Assembly: GCA_965250025.1 (NCBI GenBank)
Contig: OZ252283.1
Location: 1,240,001-1,304,000, forward strand
DNA: 64,000 nt
Direction: 5' to 3'
From: CBDDLD01 sp965250025
Lineage (GTDB): Bacteria > Bacteroidota > Bacteroidia > Flavobacteriales > Flavobacteriaceae
Positions 25,922 through 33,446 of the stretch are shown here, one piece after another. How positions within the stretch are numbered: the first letter of the stretch is position 1; the number at the start of each line of letters is the position of its first letter. A program made the translations under genes and the position numbers. A model generated the notes under the pieces. That model did no database searches, was not told where the DNA came from, and worked only from the letters and a program-made list of their open reading frames with translations.

Positions 25922-25978
25922 ATGAGAGCGCGGATTATAGTTACACTGGCCTTATTAATTATTTACTACAGCTTATGA
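25922..25978 (+). CDS. Possible 18-residue membrane peptide
   Basis: ATG at 25922 opens an 18-codon frame ending TGA: a short basic start (MRAR) and then a hydrophobic run (IIVTLALLIIYYSL). A -7 box TAGCTTTG lies at 25890-25897, 24 nt before the ATG, and a terminator-like hairpin follows at 26019-26052. That gives it promoter, frame and end of its own. It could also be a random frame in a leader; low to moderate confidence. Nothing else is seen in the 25831-26075 gap. Confidence 0.3.
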   Translation: MRARIIVTLALLIIYYSL

Positions 25979-26018
25979 ATCTAAGTAAACGATAAAAAAA
26001 GATAATGGTATAAAATAC

Positions 26019-26052
26019 AAAACCCGGTATGATAAAGTTACCGAGTTTTTGC
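26019..26052. terminator. Imperfect bidirectional hairpin terminator
   Basis: AAAACCCGGTA and TACCGAGTTTTT pair with one mismatch (A-C) around an 8-9-nt loop, with T-runs on both strands. It lies between the small frame and the OmpA gene. Confidence 0.6.
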
Positions 26053-26075
26053 TTATTAGAAGAACATGTCTATAA

Positions 26076-26933
26076 TTACTGTCCTGCAGAAAGGTTTTTC
26101 ATTTCTTCTTCTATCATCTCATAGAATTGATCGATCTTAGGAAGTACTACAATACGTGTACGTCTGTTCTTAGCTCTGTTTTCAGCCGTATCATTCTCTA
26201 CTAATGGTACATAATAGCTACGTCCGGCAGCAATGAGTTGCTGAGGGTTTACCTCCAGACTTTCTAAAACACGAACCACAGATGTAGCACGTTTAACACT
26301 AAGATCCCAATTGTCTAATAATGGGTCTTTTTTGTACGGTACATTATCCGTATGTGCCTCTACCATAGCTTCAAAATTTGGTTTGCTATTGATGACCTTA
26401 GCCACCTTAGCTAACACCTCTTTAGCGCGGTTAGTAACATTGTAGCTACCGCTTTTAAATAATAATTTGTCGGCTATGGAAATGAAAACCACACCTTTTT
26501 CTACATTAATCTCAATATCTGGATCGTTAATACCCACTTCTTTTTTCAAGCTGGTAACTATAGCCAGAGTCACACTGTCTTTTTTGGTCAATGCATCCTG
26601 TAACCTTGAGATCTTTAAATCTTTTTCCTTTAAACTTTCCAATGAACGCTCTAAGTTTTCAGCACCCTTCTGAGTGAGTGTGGTCAGGTTACCTTTAGTA
26701 TCAATCAGATCCTGATTGGCTTTGCGTAAATCTGCTAATTGTTCTTTCATTCCTTCCAGACGTGCTGTAGCTGCAGCTTTGTCAGACAAACAACTGTTTA
26801 ATTTTACAGTTGCAGAGTTCAGTAAATCTTGAGTTTCTTTCTGTTTTGCTTCAAGTGCAGCATACTCTTTCTTAGACACGCATGATGCTAATAGTAGCAT
26901 GGCTCCGGCACTTAATAACATGACTTTTTTCAT
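26076..26933 (-). CDS. OmpA-family peptidoglycan-binding lipoprotein
   Basis: A 285-residue lipoprotein. The signal peptide ends in a lipobox LLLASC (Cys about 18), followed by a long coiled coil (about 24-115: EAKQKETQDLLNSATVKL and other heptads) and an OmpA C-terminal domain (about 150-265) with EAHTDNVPYKKDPL, NWDLSVKRATSVV and NRRTRIVV. That domain grips diaminopimelate in peptidoglycan. The protein probably tethers the outer membrane to the wall. ATG at 26933 is chosen over 26945, as the signal peptide begins there. A -7 box at 26970-26977 gives it an own promoter. Confidence 0.9.
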   Translation of the reverse strand: MKKVMLLSAGAMLLLASCVSKKEYAALEAKQKETQDLLNSATVKLNSCLSDKAAATARLEGMKEQLADLRKANQDLIDTKGNLTTLTQKGAENLERSLESLKEKDLKISRLQDALTKKDSVTLAIVTSLKKEVGINDPDIEINVEKGVVFISIADKLLFKSGSYNVTNRAKEVLAKVAKVINSKPNFEAMVEAHTDNVPYKKDPLLDNWDLSVKRATSVVRVLESLEVNPQQLIAAGRSYYVPLVENDTAENRAKNRRTRIVVLPKIDQFYEMIEEEMKNLSAGQ

Positions 26934-26969
26934 GGTCAAATACAATTAATGATTTAGATTATAATAGTT

Positions 26970-26977
26970 CAAAAGTA
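26970..26977 (-). promoter_or_regulatory. Promoter -7 box of the OmpA-family gene
   Basis: On the minus strand TACTTTTG (TAnnTTTG); leader of about 36 nt to the ATG. Confidence 0.45.
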
Positions 26978-27031
26978 TATAATTAGTTATGGTTTTGGCA
27001 GTCATTAACAAAACTTTTACTAACTAAATTA

Positions 27032-28027
27032 TTAACCGCTGTAATGGGTGTCGTTCTTAATGAAATAGCTCCAGACAATGGACGTTATTTGATAATATCC
27101 CGAACGTTTTTGTAGTGACCTTCTGGCTTTGATAAGCTTAGGCAAATGCCTGTAGAAACTAAAGTGCGCTTTTAGTATGGCCACAAAATGTAGCCACTGT
27201 AATTTGATTAAAAAACGGAATCCGGCAATGCCGTCAAGAATTAAACGTATTATTACAATAAAAAAAGGATGTTGCGTGTTTTTGACTATGGTAAATAAAC
27301 TGTTTCTAAAATTTAAATAGGTTTTTTTAGGATTACTGTTACTTAGTGTTGCCCCGCCGACATGATATACTGTAGAATCACCAACATAATACACCTTATG
27401 GCCTTGGTTGAAAGCCCGCCAGCACAAATCTATTTCTTCCATATGGGCAAAAAAGGACTCGTCAAAACCATCAAGAGCTCTAAACACAGGGTTTTTGATA
27501 AATAAGCAGGCTCCTGAAGCCCAAAAGATCTCCATGAGGTCGTTGTACTGACCGGTATCTTCTTCTATATGTTCAAAGATTCGTCCCCGACAATAAGGAT
27601 ACCCGTATTTATCTATAAAACCACCTGCCGCACCGGCATACTCAAACCGTGTTTTATTCTTATGATCTAAAATCTTAGGCTGTGTAATGGCAATGGTGTC
27701 ATTTGAATTAAAGGCGTCTAAAATGGGAGCTAACCAGCCTTTAGAAACTTCAATATCATTATTTAGAAGGCAAAGCAAGGGTGCTTCAACATGTTTTAAA
27801 GCATCATTATACCCTTTGGCATACCCACCGTTTGTGGAATTTTGTATCCATTTGACCTGAGGAAAATGACTGGCAATAAAAGCAGCGGAATCATCTGTAG
27901 AGGCATTGTCCACAACATAAATACTGGCGGCCTCAGAATGTGTTATTACCGATGGTAAAAAGACCTCAAGGAGGGCTTTTCCGTTCCAGTTTAAAATGAC
28001 GATGGCTATGTCCTTTGATGTCAGCAT
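27032..28027 (-). CDS. Family 2 glycosyltransferase
   Basis: A 331-residue GT-A-fold transferase. VILNWNGKALLEVFLPS begins the nucleotide domain; DNASTDDSAAF holds the first acidic pair, LLCLLNNDIEVSKGW the DxD-like NND (about 92-97), and DGFDESFFAHMEEIDLCWRA the ED base motif (about 195-215). C-terminal hydrophobic stretches suggest membrane attachment. The family makes rhamnosyl or other sugar linkages on surface polysaccharide; the sugar is not readable. It starts 1 nt after the HsdR-N gene (28028) on the same strand. Confidence 0.9.
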   Translation of the reverse strand: MLTSKDIAIVILNWNGKALLEVFLPSVITHSEAASIYVVDNASTDDSAAFIASHFPQVKWIQNSTNGGYAKGYNDALKHVEAPLLCLLNNDIEVSKGWLAPILDAFNSNDTIAITQPKILDHKNKTRFEYAGAAGGFIDKYGYPYCRGRIFEHIEEDTGQYNDLMEIFWASGACLFIKNPVFRALDGFDESFFAHMEEIDLCWRAFNQGHKVYYVGDSTVYHVGGATLSNSNPKKTYLNFRNSLFTIVKNTQHPFFIVIIRLILDGIAGFRFLIKLQWLHFVAILKAHFSFYRHLPKLIKARRSLQKRSGYYQITSIVWSYFIKNDTHYSG

Positions 28028-28477
28028 CTAGTTATGTTGGTAAGGTGGAATATCTCTCAGGAATGCATAATATTCTGCTTCCATGTTCATTTGGCAATAA
28101 TAATGATTTATTCCATTAGTCACCATAAGATAAGTCGCATTTAAAGCCAGATTATAGCGCGCAATCTGATCAAAAGTATGCTGATTAATGCTTACTGACG
28201 GCGCTTTGCACTCTACAATAAGATGAATACTACCATCGGTATTATAGACGACAATATCGTAACGTTTCTTGAGCGTATTGATTTTTAATTCCTTTTCAAC
28301 ATTAATAAGCGATTTGGGATAGTGCTTTACAGAGATTAAGAAATTAACACAGTGCTGACGCACCCATTCTTCGGGTTGAAGAATTACAAACTTTTTCCGG
28401 ATAACATCAAAAATAGAAATTTTATTTTCTGTATTTTTGAGACGGTATTCATACTTTGGAAAGTTAAGTTCTTGCAC
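28028..28477 (-). CDS. Type I restriction HsdR N-terminal-like (PD-ExK) protein
   Basis: A 149-residue protein with only the HsdR_N nuclease-like domain, without helicase. The PD-(D/E)xK core is KKRYDIVVYN (Asp) with LIVECKAPSVSINQ (ExK, about 95-108), and a following HTFDQIARYN helix. In Bacteroidota such stand-alone proteins are common housekeeping genes between glycosyltransferase and holA; no methylase or specificity subunit is nearby, so a restriction role is unlikely. Start ATG at 28477. Function unknown; may be a DNA-repair-type nuclease. Confidence 0.85.
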   Translation of the reverse strand: MQELNFPKYEYRLKNTENKISIFDVIRKKFVILQPEEWVRQHCVNFLISVKHYPKSLINVEKELKINTLKKRYDIVVYNTDGSIHLIVECKAPSVSINQHTFDQIARYNLALNATYLMVTNGINHYYCQMNMEAEYYAFLRDIPPYQHN

Positions 28478-28582
28478 TGCTATAATGACTTATTTTATTC
28501 AAAGTTAATGGACATTAATAATATACCAAACATCAAACTCTATTTTTGAAGTTGTCATTACGAATTAGAAATTTTTTGCGCA

Positions 28583-29587
28583 TTGGATGAGGTAAAACAA
28601 TTGGTTGGAGACATTAAAGCTGGGAAAATAAAACCCGTTTACTTTTTAATGGGAGAGGAACCTTATTATATAGATAAGATTTCTGATTTTATAGAGGACA
28701 ATGTATTGGACGAGTCCGAAAAGGGATTCAATCAAATGGTATTGTATGGCAGAGATGTTTCTGTAGATGATATTGTAAGTAATGCCAAACGATACCCTAT
28801 GATGGCTGAGCGCCAAGTTATTATAGTAAAAGAAGCTCAGGATTTAAGCCGAACCATCGAAAAGCTTTCAGATTATGTCAATACCCCACAACCCACAACG
28901 GTTTTGGTGGTGAATTACAAATACAAAAAGATCGATAAACGTAAAGCGCTCTATAAAGCCATACGAAAAACAGGAGTGGTTTATGAAAGTAAAAAGCTAT
29001 ACGAGAATCAGGTTGCCGATTGGATCAGACGTGTGCTTTCCGGACAGAAGTACAGCATATCTCCAAAAGCAGCTCAGATGCTGGTGGAGTTTTTGGGGAC
29101 TGATCTTAGCAAAATAGATAATGAGCTCAATAAGTTGAAGATACTGTTGCCTGAAGGCACTCAAATTACACCAGAACATATAGAGGAAAATATAGGTATA
29201 AGTAAAGACTTCAATAATTTTGAATTGCGTAAAGCCGTGGGAGAGAAGCATACCGAAAAAGCCTTCAGAATTGTAAAATACTTTGCAGATAACCCCAAGG
29301 ATAATCCAATGGTGGTTAGTGTGGCCTTATTATTCAATTTTTTCTCTCAGCTATTACATTTACATGGCTTAAAAGATAAATCACCACGAAGTGTGGCCAG
29401 TGCCTTAAAGATCAACCCTTATTTTGTTAACGAATACCTAACTGCTGCTAGGCATTATCCTATGAAGAAGGTGAGTCAGGTTGTGGGGACATTAAGAGAA
29501 TTTGATATGAAAAGCAAAGGTGTTGGTGCTAATGCCACACCACAAGGCGATTTGCTTAAAGAGTTACTGGTTAAAATCATGAGTTAA
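28583..29587 (+). CDS. holA: DNA polymerase III subunit delta
   Basis: Delta opens the sliding clamp as part of the clamp loader. The 334-residue protein has the N-terminal PVYFLMGEEPYYIDKI (about 19-34), RYPMMAERQVIIVKEA (about 72-87), an AAA-like middle and a collar domain with FLGTDLSKIDNELNKL (about 169-184). The start is TTG (28583): no ATG or GTG lies in frame upstream, and the Met-like position fits the family N-terminus. A possible -7 box TATTTTTG is at 28541-28548. Confidence 0.93.
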   Translation: MDEVKQLVGDIKAGKIKPVYFLMGEEPYYIDKISDFIEDNVLDESEKGFNQMVLYGRDVSVDDIVSNAKRYPMMAERQVIIVKEAQDLSRTIEKLSDYVNTPQPTTVLVVNYKYKKIDKRKALYKAIRKTGVVYESKKLYENQVADWIRRVLSGQKYSISPKAAQMLVEFLGTDLSKIDNELNKLKILLPEGTQITPEHIEENIGISKDFNNFELRKAVGEKHTEKAFRIVKYFADNPKDNPMVVSVALLFNFFSQLLHLHGLKDKSPRSVASALKINPYFVNEYLTAARHYPMKKVSQVVGTLREFDMKSKGVGANATPQGDLLKELLVKIMS

Positions 29588-29617
29588 GTTGACCCTATAA
29601 CTCATTCAAAAAACAAC

Positions 29618-30160
29618 TTACGTGTCATTCAAGCGACCATAATATACCAAATCCACAATCTCTCCTGAGCTTGTTTTATAATCGCAGCGGATGATACCTT
29701 CCTTTTCAAAACCACATTTTTCAGCAACAGCAATAGCAGCTTTATTACTCTGGTGGGTTCTTAAAAATAATTTCCTGAACTTAAAAGTTTCAAAGCAATA
29801 GTCGCAAAACAATTTAAAGGCTTTTGATGTGATGCCCTTTCCGGCATAAGCCAAATCAGTATATGAGCCCATTTCAGTTTTAGGTATTTGCCAATCTATA
29901 TTTTTAAGATCTAGAAAACCAACTATTTTGTTGTCGTTATTGTCAATAATAATGTATGGAAAGTAGCTTTTTGCCTCAATACGTTTGGTGATCTCTTCAA
30001 GAAAGATTCTGGTATCTTCTAATGTTGCTGTACGAGATACGGTTCCGGTAAAAAAATCTTCCAGGCGGCTCCTGTTTCTTTCTACCATTTCAAAGTATGG
30101 TTGCAGATCTTCAACAGATAAAAGGCGAATGGAATAGTTGTCAAATTGTATGATGGACAT
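29618..30160 (-). CDS. GNAT N-acetyltransferase (RimJ/RimL type)
   Basis: A 180-residue acetyltransferase. SYTDLAYAGKGITSKAFKLF (about 98-117) carries the acetyl-CoA loop; then FRKLFLRTHQSNKAAIAVAEKCGFEKEGI (read in parts) is the classical RimJ/RimL end block. Substrate unknown. It follows the hypothetical gene at 30179 by 18 nt on the same strand. Confidence 0.88.
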   Translation of the reverse strand: MSIIQFDNYSIRLLSVEDLQPYFEMVERNRSRLEDFFTGTVSRTATLEDTRIFLEEITKRIEAKSYFPYIIIDNNDNKIVGFLDLKNIDWQIPKTEMGSYTDLAYAGKGITSKAFKLFCDYCFETFKFRKLFLRTHQSNKAAIAVAEKCGFEKEGIIRCDYKTSSGEIVDLVYYGRLNDT

Positions 30161-30178
30161 GTTTAAGGATTTAAGAGA

Positions 30179-30655
30179 TTACACTTTAAGCGTTTCGAGT
30201 AGCAAATTATAATCGTATTGCAGGTCTTCATGAAGTAAACTTAGTTTTTTTTCAATACTGACGAGTTGCCTTTGATAAAGATTACTCAGCGTTGTGTTTT
30301 TATGGATGGAAGGCGTGATGGTATTTAGTCTTTGACAAAAATAAAGGAGCAGCTCTACTTCGGTAGCCTTATTCAGAGAATATCTGTTGTAGGTTCTGAT
30401 TTGTCTTAGAATTTTTCTGATCGTCTTTTTCATGTAGAAATAACTATCTGTATTCATAGCCTCGAAATCACCGTCTAAGGTTTGTTTTACGCTTTCTACA
30501 TAACCGCTTTCGTCATGAGCTTCAAACAGGAGGTAGGTGAGGAGTGCTTTGTTTTCTTTTTTAAATCGCCCCAATCTTAAACATAGCTGTATCAGCTCAT
30601 CATGCGATAAGTGTTGGAGTTCCTTTTTTATATGAGTTATGGTAGCGATGTTCAT
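30179..30655 (-). CDS. Helical protein of unknown function
   Basis: A 158-residue basic, helix-rich protein with no signal peptide or membrane segment and no motif I recognise (starts MNIATITHIKKELQ; has LCLRLGRFKKENKALLTYLL and KATEVELLLYF). It lies 6 nt downstream of the LytTR response regulator and upstream of the GNAT gene on the same strand, so is probably in that operon. Homologues with this layout are plausible in Flavobacteriaceae. No function proposed. Confidence 0.65.
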   Translation of the reverse strand: MNIATITHIKKELQHLSHDELIQLCLRLGRFKKENKALLTYLLFEAHDESGYVESVKQTLDGDFEAMNTDSYFYMKKTIRKILRQIRTYNRYSLNKATEVELLLYFCQRLNTITPSIHKNTTLSNLYQRQLVSIEKKLSLLHEDLQYDYNLLLETLKV

Positions 30656-30661
30656 AGATAA

Positions 30662-31309
30662 TTAGAGATTAAGTGCTTTAACTACCGATGCTTTGTAAGT
30701 TTGACCGATAGGAATGGTATACTTCTGTAATTGAATTTGATTTCCTGAAACTAAACTTAAATGCTCTAAGTTAATACTATAAGATTTGTGAGTTCTTAAG
30801 AATTGTTTTGGTAACATATTTAATAAGGCCTTGAAGGTGCTGTGAGTAATGATTGTCTTATCGGGGGTATATACTTTGACATAATCGCCAAATGCTTCTA
30901 CAAACAGAATGTCGTTATGTTTTATTTTGTGTAGCGCCTTATTTTCCTTAAGAACGATAAAATCATTATCGGCAGAAGACATTTGTTTAAGCGTAATCAC
31001 TTTATTTACTGCGGCTAAAAAACGTTCATAAGCTATAGGCTTTAGTAAATAATCAATGGCATTGACCTCAAAACCATCAACTGCATATTGGGGATAAGCC
31101 GTGGTAAAGATCACTTTTGGCGGATGGTAAAGGCTTTTGTAAAAATCCAATCCGGATTGTTGTGGCATGTTGATATCCAAAAATAAGAGATCGATGTCAT
31201 TATTCAATTGCAAAAACTTATAGGCTTCTTTAGCATTATTGCATATTGCTTTGAGCTCGAGGACTTCGGTTTCTTCAATAAAACGTTGCAATACACGTTG
31301 CGATGACAT
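30662..31309 (-). CDS. LytTR-family response regulator
   Basis: Receiver domain plus LytTR DNA-binding domain. The phospho-acceptor Asp is about residue 45 in LLFLDINMPQQSG, with TTAYPQYAVDGFEVNAIDYLLKP (read in parts) the Thr and Lys region. LytTR domain: about 115-212 with FLRTHKSYSINL. The 31309 ATG gives 215 residues but leaves out the acidic pair. The frame stays open upstream to the TAA at 31361-31363 and reads IQCIIIDDE just before the Met (31310-31336), which is the receiver's start. No ATG, GTG or TTG occurs there; an ATA (31352-31354) or ATT must be used, or the sequence has an error. The sensor kinase gene ends at 31347, overlapping this extension. Confidence 0.9.
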   Translation of the reverse strand: MSSQRVLQRFIEETEVLELKAICNNAKEAYKFLQLNNDIDLLFLDINMPQQSGLDFYKSLYHPPKVIFTTAYPQYAVDGFEVNAIDYLLKPIAYERFLAAVNKVITLKQMSSADNDFIVLKENKALHKIKHNDILFVEAFGDYVKVYTPDKTIITHSTFKALLNMLPKQFLRTHKSYSINLEHLSLVSGNQIQLQKYTIPIGQTYKASVVKALNL

Positions 31310-31346
31310 TTCATCATCAATAATAATGCATTGTATTTTATTTGTG

Positions 31347-32411
31347 TTATTTATGAGTGTTTATTTTAAGTGTTACTTTAAAATTATCTTCATGTTCTTC
31401 AATGCTAAATGTATGCTGATTAGGATATACCAATTCCAGATTTTTTTGAATATTTTCTAAACCTACACCAGAATACTCATCATTGAAATGAACGTTATTT
31501 TTGTAATTCGAATTTAAAATTTCAAACTTAAAATTATCACTGTTCTGTGTAATAGTTATAAAGATTTTGTCATCAGTATCTGAGATGGAAATGCCATGTT
31601 TAAAACTATTTTCCAATAAGGGTAGGAGTAGCATTGGATAGATCTCGTAGTTGTCATTTTCTATATTGACTTTAAAATTGACGATGTCTTTTTTATGCAT
31701 TTTGTGACCTTGAAAAGCAATATAGTTTTTTAAAAGTGTCAATTCATCTTTTAGAGCTACACGTTCGCTGTCAGAATCGTAGATAACATATCTTAGGATG
31801 TCCGATAATTGTACCACTGCTTTGGTGGTAACGTCCTTTTTATCCAGGGCTAATGCATAAATGACATTGAGTGAATTGAATAAAAAATGAGGATTGATCT
31901 GCGCTCTCAAGGACGATAACTGTGTTTGTATATGTTGATTTTCTTGCCTTAAAATTCTATTCTCGTTAGTATTAAAATAAAACCAGTCTTCGGCTAGTTT
32001 GAGTAATGTCGTAGCAATAAGGAATATACTAAATATGATGTAGATGTTAGTACGAGACAAATAGGATATAAAAAAATAGTCAGGAAAGAGACCGTCGAGT
32101 AAGTATTGAAAACGCCATTTAAATACTGCAGAAAAAACAAAGATATTTAGAATAAAAGCGATAATATATAACCCGTAACGCTCTTTTTTAAGAAATGATG
32201 GTATTAAAACGTAGAAATTAATAACTACCGGAATAGCTATAAATAGCAAAAAGGCTACCGTGTAAATGACATCTATCTTTACAGGCAATTGCCCTTTAGA
32301 AAAAATAAATATCAGCACTACAAATGCCAGAGACCACAAAATGCTGTTGAACATCAGTGGTCTGTGGTAGTTTCTGTATTTAATGAGCCGTTCTATATTA
32401 AGGTTTTGCAT
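31347..32411 (-). CDS. LytS-type sensor histidine kinase
   Basis: A 354-residue kinase with about four membrane helices (about 22-38, 46-70, 80-98, 120-138) and no large periplasmic domain. A linker coiled coil leads to the His_kinase domain with the phospho-His (about 175) in INPHFLFNSLNVIYAL, then the ATP-lid LLPLLENSFKHG (about 262-273) and GVGLENIQKNL. It is upstream of the LytTR regulator at 30662, with which it pairs. Its own start overlaps the lipoprotein gene's end by 14 nt. Confidence 0.92.
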   Translation of the reverse strand: MQNLNIERLIKYRNYHRPLMFNSILWSLAFVVLIFIFSKGQLPVKIDVIYTVAFLLFIAIPVVINFYVLIPSFLKKERYGLYIIAFILNIFVFSAVFKWRFQYLLDGLFPDYFFISYLSRTNIYIIFSIFLIATTLLKLAEDWFYFNTNENRILRQENQHIQTQLSSLRAQINPHFLFNSLNVIYALALDKKDVTTKAVVQLSDILRYVIYDSDSERVALKDELTLLKNYIAFQGHKMHKKDIVNFKVNIENDNYEIYPMLLLPLLENSFKHGISISDTDDKIFITITQNSDNFKFEILNSNYKNNVHFNDEYSGVGLENIQKNLELVYPNQHTFSIEEHEDNFKVTLKINTHK

Positions 32412-33057
32412 CTTGTCTGGTTAATGTTAAACGATCGGATGCTTTCCATTTGTCACTAATATCGGCTTTCATATATTTTTTTAAAAACGCATAGAGTTCT
32501 TCAGATGAAGCTGTTAGCAATAGGGTTTCGTCCCAACCAATATTTTCATGTTTGAGTTTTATTTTATGATCCTTAAATAAATCTTTTATACGATCTTCAC
32601 TCAACCAGGAAAACTGGATCTCATTATCCGAATTGATATCCATTTTAGAGACAGAGTGTGTTTTTAGCAAATGATCTGCTGCCAGAGTATTGATGTTATT
32701 CGTATCGTAATCGAAAGGTATAAAATCAACGAAATATTGGTCGTCAATTTTAAAGGGCATGGCTAGGAAAGCCACTTCTTTTTCCTTTTTTGTGTAATAA
32801 ATAAGGTAGCCTTCTTTATAATTATCATATGCTTTTTGATCTTCCTCAGATAGTGGTTTGTCTTTGTCAATTCCGGCATAAAAGACTTCTTCGAAGGAAT
32901 TTACACGCCATTCGCCTTTTTTTTGATCGACCCATTTTCCGATAAGCCTGTTGTCAAAAGCTAACGCGTCTTTAGTATAGAAGGGCTGTAAGGATTTTAC
33001 AATGCAGGAATTAAGTACGATTAAGCAAAGAATAAAGATGATGGTTTTTGGTTTCAT
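32398..33057 (-). CDS. Lipoprotein of unknown function
   Basis: A 219-residue protein with a signal peptide and lipobox (VLNSC, Cys about 18). The mature part has the look of a single beta-rich domain: FYTKDALAFDNRLIGKWVD at its start and ADISDKWKASDRLTLTRQDAKP (read in parts) at its end. No catalytic motif seen. It is the first gene of the LytS/LytTR operon (ends 14 nt inside the kinase gene); such a lipoprotein could feed a cell-surface signal to the sensor, but this is inference. Confidence 0.7.
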   Translation of the reverse strand: MKPKTIIFILCLIVLNSCIVKSLQPFYTKDALAFDNRLIGKWVDQKKGEWRVNSFEEVFYAGIDKDKPLSEEDQKAYDNYKEGYLIYYTKKEKEVAFLAMPFKIDDQYFVDFIPFDYDTNNINTLAADHLLKTHSVSKMDINSDNEIQFSWLSEDRIKDLFKDHKIKLKHENIGWDETLLLTASSEELYAFLKKYMKADISDKWKASDRLTLTRQDAKP

Positions 33058-33167
33058 AATGTTTCCGATTTAAAAGTTTCAGACGAAACAAATACATTCT
33101 AGAAATTGAGGCAACAAATTTCGACGAACACGATGCTGCTCATGCCAAACAATACTCTAGAGAATAA

Positions 33168-33446
33168 CTAACCTTTATAATGGGCTTTAATCAGGCGTCT
33201 TACTTTAAGCAATCGAACAATACCAACAATGAGGATGAGCACAGAAAGTCCAATGAGTACTATTCCAAACGATCTAAGGTCCGAAAACCATTCCAATTTT
33301 AAGATAGTAACGCCTGTGCCCAGAATAACTATAAACGTTCTGAAATAAGCTAAGAAGGTCCGTTCATTGGCTAGCTTTGTACGTTCTATGGCCAGCCAGT
33401 CACGGGTAATGAGTTCACTATTAGTATCTGTTGTGTTTTTGGCCAT
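33168..33446 (-). CDS. DUF202 membrane protein
   Basis: A 92-residue protein with the DUF202 signature LAIERTKLANERTFLAYFRTF (18-38, read in parts) and two following hydrophobic helices (about 36-55 and 60-80). The start ATG at 33446 shares 1 nt with the stop of the methyltransferase gene upstream, so they are co-transcribed. DUF202 proteins form small inner-membrane helical units of unknown activity. Confidence 0.88.
   Translation of the reverse strand: MAKNTTDTNSELITRDWLAIERTKLANERTFLAYFRTFIVILGTGVTILKLEWFSDLRSFGIVLIGLSVLILIVGIVRLLKVRRLIKAHYKG

Noticed and set aside
28028..28477. Restriction-modification system suggested by the HsdR-N domain
   Set aside because: No helicase, methylase or specificity gene is near; the domain stands alone in a housekeeping setting.
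28551..28570. CATTACGA before holA resembling the repeat opening at 4537
   Set aside because: Only eight bases match and no further repeat sequence follows.
33076..33089. GTTTC-AGAC-GAAAC hairpin between the lipoprotein and DUF202 genes
   Set aside because: Five pairs only and no T-run on either side, so not a supported terminator or operator.
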